A program made the position numbers and the translations under genes. The notes under the pieces are model-generated. The model was not told where the DNA came from and did no database searches. It worked only from the letters and a program-made list of their open reading frames with translations. A DNA stretch of 6,079 nt from Bacillota bacterium (lineage in GTDB: Bacteria > Bacillota > Bacilli > Alicyclobacillales > Alicyclobacillaceae). The stretch spans positions 1 through 6,079 of the forward strand of contig JAKAXI010000136.1 in assembly GCA_021816665.1 (NCBI GenBank), written 5' to 3'. Below, one piece after another: positions 1-6,079 of the stretch; within the stretch, counting starts at the first letter, position 1, and each line of letters opens with the position of its first letter.

Positions 1-175
1 TTTGACATCTAGAGTTGGCCGACGACGTGGTTAGGTGTCAATTTGACATCTAGAATTGGCCGCCGACTCGGTTAGGTGTCAATTTGACATCTAGACCTGG
101 CTGGCAACTTGGTTAGGTGTCATTTTGACATCTAAAGCTGCCCAGCGACTCCCCGGCGACGTGGTTAGGTGTCAT
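1..175. repeat. Tandem array of four 41/41/41/52-bp palindromic units, open at the left edge
   Basis: Units lie at 1-41, 42-82, 83-123 and 124-175, and a decayed fifth start (TTTGACGGC) lies at 176-184. Each unit begins TTTGACATCTA(G/A)A and ends GGTTAGGTGTCA(A/T). The 15-bp middle is more variable but still related between units (for example TTGGCCGACGACGT and TTGGCCGCCGACTC). The ends are inverted: TTGACATCTA faces TAGGTGTCAA, with one A/G difference. Across each junction the same arms form a compact dyad, TGTCAA-T-TTGACA, centred near 42 and 83; weaker versions (TGTCA-ttt-TGACA or TGACG) are centred near 124 and 176. Unit 4 is 11 bp longer because of an internal duplication. Units 1-3 carry stops in all six frames and 41 is not a multiple of three, so this is noncoding. 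I do not recognise the family; it could be a protein-binding array, an RNA hairpin ladder or an inert tandem repeat. The array probably continues upstream of the window. Confidence 0.93.
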
Positions 176-225
176 TTTGACGGCAACGTGACGACGCTGC
201 TTAACCTGTCCTTCAGAAAAAACAG

Positions 226-237
226 GAACGTGTGTTC
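226..237. promoter_or_regulatory. LexA (DinR) operator, SOS box of uvrB-uvrA
   Basis: The core GAAC-GTGT-GTTC matches the Gram-positive LexA/DinR consensus CGAACRNRYGTTYC at all twelve inner positions; only the two outermost bases (G for C, T for C) differ. It lies about 110 bp upstream of the uvrB start, in the A/T-richer stretch where a promoter is expected. In Bacilli uvrBA is a standard SOS regulon member, so repression by LexA and release after DNA damage is the natural reading. The site is seen in the sequence; binding is inferred. Confidence 0.85.
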
Positions 238-262
238 TGTTTTTGCTTCGGTATGTTAAAAT
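234..262 (+). promoter_or_regulatory. Possible uvrB promoter (weak match)
   Basis: TAAAAT at 257-262 matches the -10 consensus at 5 of 6 bases, and the overlapping TATGTT at 252-257 matches at 4 of 6. At 17 bp upstream of the better -10 there is no good -35 hexamer (GTTCTG, 234-239), and the right half of the LexA box falls in that place. A LexA box over the -35 region would fit direct repression. An alternative start uses the TTGACG at 177-182, but its -10 partner near 201-206 (TTAACC) is poor. The general location is plausible and the exact promoter is not settled. Confidence 0.35.
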
Positions 263-270
263 TGAACGTA

Positions 271-298
271 AGACAGGTGACGATTTGCGGGCCTGTCT
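271..298 (+). other. Hairpin in the uvrB 5' leader
   Basis: AGACAGG (271-277) and CCTGTCT (292-298) are perfect 7-bp inverted arms, extended by one G-U pair (278/291), around a 12-base loop. There is no T-run after it, so it is not a standard intrinsic terminator. It lies 36 bases upstream of the ribosome binding site and leaves that site free. The same hexamer motif recurs upstream as CCTGTC (205-210) and ACAGG (222-226), allowing other pairings if transcription begins far enough upstream. The function is unknown. Confidence 0.5.
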
Positions 299-333
299 GG
301 TCGAACTGCATTCAACGAGCATTTCGAACGGAG

Positions 334-339
334 AGGAGG
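334..339 (+). promoter_or_regulatory. Ribosome binding site of uvrB
   Basis: AGGAGG, extended to AGGAGGT, sits 7 bases before the GTG at 347. This strong Shine-Dalgarno match at ideal spacing decides the GTG start. Confidence 0.92.
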
Positions 340-346
340 TTGTTCC

Positions 347-2335
347 GTGGCCAACCAGCCGGAGCGGTTTCAGCTTGTTTCAGACTATGCACCGCAAGGT
401 GACCAACCGGGAGCCATTGCTGGGCTCGTGGACGGCGTAAATCAGAATCTGCGGCACCAGGTGCTACTCGGCGCGACCGGGTCTGGGAAAACGTTTACGA
501 TGGCGAACGTCATCGCGAAGGTCAACAAACCGACTCTGGTGATTGCGCACAATAAAACTCTCGCCGCACAACTTGCAGCTGAGTTCAAGGAATTCTTCCC
601 GCACAACGCGGTGGAGTACTTCGTCAGTTACTACGACTACTACCAACCGGAGGCGTACATTCCGTCGACGGATACCTATATCGAGAAGGACGCCAAAATC
701 AACGACGAGATCGATAAGCTCCGCCACTCAGCGACCGCGTCTCTCCTGGAGCGCAACGACGTGTTGGTTGTTGCCAGCGTGTCGGCCATCTACGGACTGG
801 GTAATCCTGAAGAGTACCGAGACCACGTGCTGTCCTTGCGCACAGGCGGCACACGCAGTCGTGACGACATCCTGCGCAAGCTAGTCGACATGCAGTACGA
901 GCGCAATGACATCAACTTCACACGCGGAACATTTCGTGTGCGCGGCGACGTGGTCGAGATCTTTCCCGCATCTCGGGGGGAACAGGCAATTCGAGTGGAA
1001 CTGTTCGGAGACGAGATTGATCGGATCACGGAGATCGACGTACTCACGGGGGAAATCGTCGGGGTGCGCGATCACGTCGGGATCTTCCCAGCGTCTCACT
1101 TCGTCACTTCGCGCCCGCGATTAGAGGCGGCAGTGCAGCGCATTCGCGACGAACTCCGAGAGCGACTCGCCGAGCTGCGCGCGACCGACAAGCTGTTGGA
1201 GGCGCAGCGGCTCGAGCAACGGACACAGTACGACATCGAGATGATGCTCGAGATCGGTTTTTGTTCAGGCATTGAGAACTACTCGCGGCATTTGGAAGGT
1301 CGAAGCGCAGGAGAGCCACCGAACACACTGCTCGACTACTTCCCTGAGGACTTTTTGACGCTGATCGACGAGTCCCACGTGACGCTGCCCCAGGTGCGCG
1401 GGATGTACGGCGGAGATCGGACACGCAAGCTCACCTTGATTGAACACGGGTTTCGCCTGCCCTCCGCTGCAGACAATCGGCCGCTCACGTTTGACGAGTT
1501 TGAAGCGCGGCTCGGTCAGGCGATTTATGTCTCGGCTACGCCGGGGCCTTATGAAGAGGCTCACGAGGAGCGGCGGGTGGAACAGATCATTCGGCCAACC
1601 GGTCTTGTCGATCCGGAGATATTCGTCCGTCCGATTAAAGGTCAGATCGACGACCTAGTCGGTGAGATTCACGAGCGGATTCGCCGGCAGGAGCGCGTCC
1701 TTGTGACGACGTTGACGAAAAAAATGGCCGAGGATTTGACCGACTATTTCAAGGAACTCGGGATCAAAGTGCGTTACCTCCACTCCGACATCAAGACGAT
1801 GGAGCGGATGGTCATTTTGCGCGACTTGCGCCTAGGCGTGTTCGATGTCCTCATCGGGATCAACCTGCTGCGTGAAGGGCTCGACTTGCCGGAAGTCTCT
1901 CTTGTCGCCATTCTCGACGCGGATAAGGAAGGTTTCTTGCGCGCGGAGCGCTCGCTCATTCAGACGATTGGCCGCGCCGCCCGAAACGCCAACGGCCAGG
2001 TCATTATGTACGCAGACCACATCACAGATTCGATGCGCGTCGCAATGGACGAAACCATGCGACGGCGCGAAAAGCAACTTGCCTACAACGAGGAACATGG
2101 CATTACGCCGCAGACGATCCAGAAGGCGGTGCGCGACGTCATCGAGGCGACGAAGGCAGCTGAGAGCCAGTCGGATTACCTCTCCACGGCAGAACGCGCG
2201 CGGCAGATGTCGGCGAAGGACCGCCGCGATCTGATCCGCCGCCTCGAAAACGAGATGAAGGAAGCAGCGAAGGCATTGCAGTTCGAGCGGGCTGCGGAGC
2301 TCCGCGACATGATCGTGGAACTCTCAGCCTCGTAA
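347..2335 (+). CDS. uvrB: UvrABC excision nuclease subunit B (UvrB)
   Basis: UvrB is the damage-verifying helicase-like ATPase of cytoplasmic nucleotide excision repair: UvrA loads it on damaged DNA and it then recruits the nuclease UvrC. The 662-residue protein is full length for the family. The N-terminal Walker A is GATGSGKT at 42-49 (Lys48). The aromatic beta-hairpin that clamps one DNA strand has [12 protein letters not shown] from Tyr95. Helicase motif II is DESH at 341-344, and motif VI is QTIGRAAR at 539-546. The C-terminal UVR domain at about 628-656 ([28 protein letters not shown]) is the contact site for UvrC and UvrA. The start is GTG, fixed by the AGGAGG seven bases upstream. The LexA box at 226-237 indicates SOS induction. 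uvrA follows after 135 bp on the same strand. No lesion, frameshift or missing key residue is visible, so the assignment is secure. Confidence 0.99.
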   Translation: MANQPERFQLVSDYAPQGDQPGAIAGLVDGVNQNLRHQVLLGATGSGKTFTMANVIAKVNKPTLVIAHNKTLAAQLAAEFKEFFPHNAVEYFVSYYDYYQPEAYIPSTDTYIEKDAKINDEIDKLRHSATASLLERNDVLVVASVSAIYGLGNPEEYRDHVLSLRTGGTRSRDDILRKLVDMQYERNDINFTRGTFRVRGDVVEIFPASRGEQAIRVELFGDEIDRITEIDVLTGEIVGVRDHVGIFPASHFVTSRPRLEAAVQRIRDELRERLAELRATDKLLEAQRLEQRTQYDIEMMLEIGFCSGIENYSRHLEGRSAGEPPNTLLDYFPEDFLTLIDESHVTLPQVRGMYGGDRTRKLTLIEHGFRLPSAADNRPLTFDEFEARLGQAIYVSATPGPYEEAHEERRVEQIIRPTGLVDPEIFVRPIKGQIDDLVGEIHERIRRQERVLVTTLTKKMAEDLTDYFKELGIKVRYLHSDIKTMERMVILRDLRLGVFDVLIGINLLREGLDLPEVSLVAILDADKEGFLRAERSLIQTIGRAARNANGQVIMYADHITDSMRVAMDETMRRREKQLAYNEEHGITPQTIQKAVRDVIEATKAAESQSDYLSTAERARQMSAKDRRDLIRRLENEMKEAAKALQFERAAELRDMIVELSAS

Positions 2336-2470
2336 GCGGCGCCGCCCTGCGTCAGCACAGTATGAAGACTCATTGGTAGACTCCACCCGGGGCGCACGGG
2401 ACCGTGCTCGCTTTAGCGCTAACGGGACCGCGCGCCCTGCACCCGAGTCATCAGAAAGGTTGCATAGCTC
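2336..2470 (+). other. uvrB-uvrA intergenic region with nested GC-rich hairpin
   Basis: This 135-bp spacer holds no gene. CGGGGCGC (2388-2395) can pair with GCGCCCTG (2432-2439) as an 8-bp stem with one G-U pair. Inside it lie the small palindrome GCACGG-GA-CCGTGC (2394-2407, sharing bases with the outer stem), the perfect palindrome TTAGCGCTAA (2413-2422), and an exact 9-bp direct repeat ACGGGACCG (2396-2404 and 2422-2430). No T-run follows, so an intrinsic terminator is unlikely and uvrA is probably read through from uvrB. The structure ends about 15 bases before the uvrA ribosome binding site and could affect mRNA stability or translation. That role is inference. Confidence 0.6.
2454..2460 (+). 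promoter_or_regulatory. Weak ribosome binding site of uvrA
   Basis: GAAAGGT lies 10 bases before the ATG at 2471. It is a poorer Shine-Dalgarno sequence, at longer spacing, than those of uvrB and hprK. That may lower UvrA translation relative to UvrB. Confidence 0.6.
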
Positions 2471-5350
2471 ATGAGCCACGACGCAATCGTGATCCAGGGT
2501 GCTCGCGCCCATAATCTGAAGAACATTGACGTCACCATTCCGCGCGACAAGTTCGTGGTTATCACAGGGCTGTCCGGGTCCGGCAAGTCGTCGCTGGCCT
2601 TCGACACCTTGTACGCGGAAGGACAGAGACGGTATGTCGAGTCGTTGTCTGCCTACGCCAGGCAGTTCCTCGGGCAAATGGACAAACCGGACGTCGACGC
2701 GATCGACGGCTTGTCGCCGGCTATCTCCATCGACCAAAAGACGACCAGCCGCAACCCCCGCTCGACCGTCGGGACAGTCACGGAAATCTACGACTACCTG
2801 CGTCTTCTGTTCGCGCGTGCGGGACGGCCGTACTGCCCAAGTTGCAACATCCCGATCACGTCACAGACCGTTGAGCAGATGGTCGACCGCATCCTTGAGT
2901 TTCCGGAGCGAACCCGACTGCAAATTCTCGCACCTATCGTTCGGGGGCGCAAGGGCGAGCACCAGAAGCTGCTGGAAGACATGCGCAAGAACGGCTACGT
3001 GCGTGTGCGCGTCGACGGCGAGATCCGCGAGTTGTCTGAGGAGATTGTGCTCGAGAAGAACAGGAAGCACACCATCGAAGTGGTCATTGACCGTATTGTC
3101 GTGAAGCCGGACATCACAACCCGTCTGTCCGATTCGCTCGAGACGGCGTTGCGTCTGACGGGGGGTATCGTGCTGGCGGACTTTATGGGCGAGCAAGAAC
3201 TTCTGTTCAGTCAGAACCTCGCCTGCCCGAACTGCGGCTTTAGCGTTGAGGAACTCGCTCCCCGCATGTTCTCTTTCAACAGTCCGTTCGGAGCCTGTGA
3301 AGCCTGCTCCGGACTCGGCGTGAACATGGAGATTGACGAAGACCTGCTGATTCCGGACGGCTCAAAGTCACTGGCCGAGGGAGCTGTCGTGCCCTGGGCG
3401 GGTTCGAGTTCGACATACTACCCGCAGCTCCTGCAGACCGCTGCAGTGTCGTTCGGGATCGACATCAACGTCCCCGTCACCGAGATTGCAAAGGACAAGC
3501 TCGACATGCTGCTGCACGGAACCGGGCAGAAAATCACCTTCACCTTCGAGAATGAGTTTGGTCAAGTCAAGTCGGCCCAAATCCCGTTCGAAGGCGTCGT
3601 GCCCAACCTCGAGCGGCGCTATCGCGAGACGGCGTCCGATTACATTCGCGAGTTCATCGAAGATTTTATGAGCGCGAAACCTTGTCCTGCTTGTAAGGGA
3701 CGGCGGCTGCGCCCGCAGAGCCTGGCAGTGCGCGTCGGAGACAAGAACATTTCCGAAGTAACTGACCTGTCGGTAGTCGAGAGCCTGCATTTTTTCGAAG
3801 GGCTGACGTTGACTGATAAGGAGTATCAGATCGCGCGGCAGATCCTGAAGGAGATTGAGTCCCGGCTCGGATTTTTGCGCGACGTGGGGCTCGACTACCT
3901 GACGCTGTCTCGGTCTGCAGGTACCTTGTCGGGGGGGGAAGCACAGCGCATCCGGCTCGCCACGCAGCTTGGCGCGAGCTTGATGGGCGTGTTGTACATT
4001 CTTGATGAGCCCAGCATTGGTCTGCATCAACGCGACAACGAGCGCCTGATCAAGACACTGGAGAGCATGCGCAACCTCGGCAACACACTGATCGTCGTCG
4101 AACATGATGAAGACACGATGCTCGCGTCCGATTACATCATCGATATGGGGCCGGGCGCCGGCATCCACGGCGGGTCCGTTGTGAGCGCCGGAACTCCTGA
4201 AGCCATCATGGCAGACCCCGCGTCGATCACGGGTCAGTACCTGTCAGGGCGCCGGTTCATCCCAGTGCCGGAAGCACGGCGGAAGCCGGACGGCCGCTGG
4301 TTGAAGGTGAAGCGAGCGACGGAGAACAACCTCAAGGGCGTCAACGTCAGCATTCCGCTCGGCCTGTTCACCTGTGTAACGGGCGTGTCTGGGTCAGGTA
4401 AGTCGACCCTGGTCAACGAGGTCATTCACAAAACCCTCGCGCGCGAGTTAAACCGCGCACACGTCCGGCCGGGGGCCTGTGCGGGAATCGAGGGGCTCGA
4501 CCAACTCGACAAAGTGATCGACATCGACCAGTCGCCGATTGGTCGTACACCGCGGTCGAACCCCGCAACTTACACCGGAGTGTTTGACGACATCCGCGAC
4601 TTGTTCGCGACAACCAACGAGGCGAAGATGCGCGGCTACAAGAAAGGCCGCTTCAGCTTCAACGTCCGTGGTGGGCGATGTGAAGCCTGTAAGGGCGACG
4701 GGATCATCAAAATTGAGATGCACTTCTTGCCCGATGTGTACGTCCCGTGTGAGGTGTGCAAGGGGAAGCGTTACAACCGCGAAACCCTGGAGGTACACTA
4801 CAAGGGTAAGAGCATTGCAGATGTGCTCGAGATGACGGTCGAGGACGGCCTTCGCTTCTTTGAAAATATCCCGCGCATCGCGCGTAAACTCCAGACGCTT
4901 TCAGACGTCGGTCTCGGTTACGTTCATTTGGGTCAACCAGCGACGACACTCTCTGGCGGTGAAGCACAACGCGTCAAACTGGCGTCAGAGTTGCATCGCC
5001 GCAGCAACGGCCGTACCTTCTATATTCTCGATGAACCGACGACAGGGCTGCACGTCGCCGACATTGAGCGGTTGCTGGCAGTCCTACACCGACTGGTCGA
5101 TGCAGGAGACACTGTGCTTGTTATCGAACACAACCTGGACGTGATCAAAACTGCAGACTATCTCATCGACCTCGGCCCGGAAGGGGGCGACCGTGGCGGT
5201 GAAGTCGTCGCGAGCGGGCCACCCGAGGCCATCTGCGCTGCGGCCGGCTCGTACACGGGGCGGTTCTTGCGTCCGATTCTGGAGCGCGACTTGGCTCGCT
5301 CCGCAGCGGCTCGCGAACAGGCACCGGCAGCCGCGGCACCTGAACGGTAA
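2471..5350 (+). CDS. uvrA: UvrABC excision nuclease subunit A (UvrA)
   Basis: UvrA is the dimeric ABC-type ATPase that finds DNA lesions and delivers UvrB. The 959-residue protein is full length. The first ATPase module has Walker A GLSGSGKS at 33-40 (Lys39), signature LSGGE at 486-490 and Walker B ILDEP with Asp512-Glu513. The second has Walker A GVSGSGKS at 638-645 (Lys644), signature LSGGE at 827-831 and Walker B Asp854-Glu855. Two zinc modules of the family pattern are present: Cys252/255/276/279 (C-x2-C-x20-C-x2-C) and Cys737/740/760/763 (C-x2-C-x19-C-x2-C), the latter being the C-terminal DNA-contact finger. Further CxxC pairs occur at 122/125, near the UvrB-binding part, and at 405/408. 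The C-terminal tail, from about residue 944, is alanine-rich and looks disordered. An 8-G run (3931-3938) encodes part of the first signature motif. The ATG start gives the expected N-terminus ([14 protein letters not shown]). It is probably co-transcribed with uvrB under the same LexA control. Confidence 0.99.
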   Translation: MSHDAIVIQGARAHNLKNIDVTIPRDKFVVITGLSGSGKSSLAFDTLYAEGQRRYVESLSAYARQFLGQMDKPDVDAIDGLSPAISIDQKTTSRNPRSTVGTVTEIYDYLRLLFARAGRPYCPSCNIPITSQTVEQMVDRILEFPERTRLQILAPIVRGRKGEHQKLLEDMRKNGYVRVRVDGEIRELSEEIVLEKNRKHTIEVVIDRIVVKPDITTRLSDSLETALRLTGGIVLADFMGEQELLFSQNLACPNCGFSVEELAPRMFSFNSPFGACEACSGLGVNMEIDEDLLIPDGSKSLAEGAVVPWAGSSSTYYPQLLQTAAVSFGIDINVPVTEIAKDKLDMLLHGTGQKITFTFENEFGQVKSAQIPFEGVVPNLERRYRETASDYIREFIEDFMSAKPCPACKGRRLRPQSLAVRVGDKNISEVTDLSVVESLHFFEGLTLTDKEYQIARQILKEIESRLGFLRDVGLDYLTLSRSAGTLSGGEAQRIRLATQLGASLMGVLYILDEPSIGLHQRDNERLIKTLESMRNLGNTLIVVEHDEDTMLASDYIIDMGPGAGIHGGSVVSAGTPEAIMADPASITGQYLSGRRFIPVPEARRKPDGRWLKVKRATENNLKGVNVSIPLGLFTCVTGVSGSGKSTLVNEVIHKTLARELNRAHVRPGACAGIEGLDQLDKVIDIDQSPIGRTPRSNPATYTGVFDDIRDLFATTNEAKMRGYKKGRFSFNVRGGRCEACKGDGIIKIEMHFLPDVYVPCEVCKGKRYNRETLEVHYKGKSIADVLEMTVEDGLRFFENIPRIARKLQTLSDVGLGYVHLGQPATTLSGGEAQRVKLASELHRRSNGRTFYILDEPTTGLHVADIERLLAVLHRLVDAGDTVLVIEHNLDVIKTADYLIDLGPEGGDRGGEVVASGPPEAICAAAGSYTGRFLRPILERDLARSAAAREQAPAAAAPER

Positions 5351-5374
5351 AGGCGCCTGAAGGGTAAAGGAGGC
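5341..5374 (+). repeat. 17-bp near-tandem duplication at the uvrA stop and hprK ribosome binding site
   Basis: Bases 5341-5357 (TGAACGGTAAAGGCGCC) and 5358-5374 (TGAAGGGTAAAGGAGGC) agree at 14 of 17 positions with no gap. The first copy contains the uvrA stop codon TAA (5348-5350); the second contains the AAAGGAGG that serves hprK. A short local duplication is the simplest explanation. Confidence 0.7.
5366..5373 (+). promoter_or_regulatory. Ribosome binding site of hprK
   Basis: AAAGGAGG lies 9 bases before the GTG at 5383. This strong site sets the hprK start; no in-frame ATG gives the expected N-terminus. Confidence 0.9.
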
Positions 5375-5382
5375 AGTTCAAG

Positions 5383-6079
5383 GTGAGCAAAGAGCGAGCC
5401 ATCACCGTCGAGGAACTCGTAGATGCACTCAATCTGACGATTTTTACACGTGACGCAGACCTGTCTCGCCCGATCACGACCGTGGACATCAACCGTCCAG
5501 GCTTAGCTTTGGCTGGCTACTTGCGCTACCATCCGGCCGAGCGAATTCAACTCCTTGGCCGTACCGAGTTGTCGTTCCTGCGCGGCATGGACAGCCGGGA
5601 GCAGGCGCTCCGCGTGTTTGCGTTCTGCTCCTACGAGCAGACGCCGTGCGTCATCGTGACCCGCGGAGAAACACCACCTGAGTCACTTTTGCGCGAGGCG
5701 CATACGCGCAATTTGCCAGTGCTCGGTGTCAACCTCGTGACGACCCGCGCAGTGGCTGTCATCTCCACTTATTTGGAGGAGCAGCTCGCTCCAGAGACAT
5801 TGATTCACGGCGTGTTAGTCGACGTGTACGGTATCGGCATCCTGATTACGGGTTCGAGCGGGATTGGCAAGAGTGAAACTGCGCTCGAACTGATCAAGCG
5901 CGGACACCGCCTCGTCGCGGACGATGCCGTGATCATCCGGCAGGTCACAGACGACACACTCGTTGGCAGTGCCCCGCCGCTCCTGCAGTACCTGCTGGAG
6001 ATACGTGGGCTTGGCGTTCTCAACGCGATGACGCTGTTCGGCGCGGGGGCCGTGCGCACGTTCAAGAAGCTGGCATTAG
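5383..6079 (+). CDS. hprK: HPr kinase/phosphorylase, 3' end beyond the window
   Basis: HprK phosphorylates HPr of the phosphotransferase system on Ser46 using ATP or pyrophosphate, and reverses the reaction. In Firmicutes, HPr-Ser-P is the cofactor of CcpA, so this enzyme sets carbon catabolite repression. The reading frame begins at GTG (VSKERAITVEELVDALNL) and stays open for 232 codons to the window edge; the family is usually a little over 300 residues, so roughly the last quarter is missing. The N-terminal domain covers about 1-130. The kinase core then shows His142 (LIHGVLVDVYG), the P-loop GSSGIGKS at 157-164 (Lys163), Asp180-Asp181 (VADDAV), and the HprK signature EIRGLGVLNAMTLFGAGAVR from Glu206. 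These match the known catalytic histidine, P-loop and aspartates of the family within two residues. It starts 32 bp after the uvrA stop with no terminator between, so co-transcription is likely. In related genomes lgt often follows hprK, but that lies outside this window. Confidence 0.98.
   Translation, partial: MSKERAITVEELVDALNLTIFTRDADLSRPITTVDINRPGLALAGYLRYHPAERIQLLGRTELSFLRGMDSREQALRVFAFCSYEQTPCVIVTRGETPPESLLREAHTRNLPVLGVNLVTTRAVAVISTYLEEQLAPETLIHGVLVDVYGIGILITGSSGIGKSETALELIKRGHRLVADDAVIIRQVTDDTLVGSAPPLLQYLLEIRGLGVLNAMTLFGAGAVRTFKKLAL

Noticed and set aside
1..175. CRISPR array, suggested by a conserved core alternating with variable segments
   Set aside because: The variable parts are only about 15 bp (26 in one unit) and clearly related to one another, unlike CRISPR spacers; no cas gene is in the window.
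1..182. Series of promoters, because TTGACA at the start of each unit equals the -35 consensus
   Set aside because: No acceptable -10 hexamer lies 16-18 bp downstream of any unit; the TTGACA is explained as one arm of the dyad.
113..440. Small open frames over the uvrB control region (113-322 on -, 243-440 on +)
   Set aside because: Neither has a convincing ribosome binding site or family; one runs into the repeat array and the other overlaps the uvrB start.
2394..2422. Intrinsic terminator between uvrB and uvrA
   Set aside because: The hairpins are not followed by a T-run; only three T occur in the loop region.
2396..2437. T-box leader before uvrA, because GGGACCGCG resembles the end of the T-box consensus
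   Set aside because: The essential TGG of the tRNA-pairing bulge and the preceding AGGGT are absent, there is no specifier stem or terminator, and uvrA is not an amino-acid gene.
3368..4168. 266-codon open frame on the - strand inside uvrA
   Set aside because: It lies wholly antisense to a conserved gene, matches no family I recognise, and long antisense frames are common in G+C-rich coding DNA.

Overview
The window is a chromosomal segment that, by gene content and gene-regulatory style, comes from a Gram-positive bacterium of the Firmicutes (Bacilli). An Alicyclobacillus-like relative is my guess; no species can be read from the sequence. The reasons are the order uvrB-uvrA-hprK, an HPr kinase/phosphorylase gene, a Gram-positive type LexA (DinR) box, strong AGGAGG ribosome binding sites with two GTG starts, and fairly high G+C.

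Layout: positions 1-346 hold no gene. Bases 1-175 are a tandem array of four noncoding 41-52 bp units that runs off the left edge. It is followed by an A/T-richer control region with a clear LexA box (226-237), a weak promoter candidate, a 5' UTR hairpin (271-298) and the uvrB ribosome binding site. Complete uvrB (347-2335) and complete uvrA (2471-5350) follow on the + strand. They are separated by 135 bp holding a GC-rich nested hairpin and a 9-bp direct repeat, but no recognisable terminator. A 32-bp gap carrying a 17-bp near-tandem duplication leads to hprK (5383 onward), which is cut by the right edge after 232 codons.

UvrA and UvrB are the damage-recognition and damage-verification proteins of nucleotide excision repair, and the LexA box indicates SOS control. 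HprK is the sensor enzyme of carbon catabolite repression. Its close spacing behind uvrA suggests readthrough from the repair genes, though hprK could also have its own promoter inside uvrA.

All three proteins look intact and ordinary, with expected catalytic residues present. The unusual part is the left 175 bp. Its dyad-symmetric repeat junctions are spaced 41, 41 and 52 bp, close to whole DNA helical turns, and its arms fold better as RNA from the + strand than from the - strand. I do not recognise this repeat family. It is the best candidate for something undescribed here, but nothing in the window shows its function.
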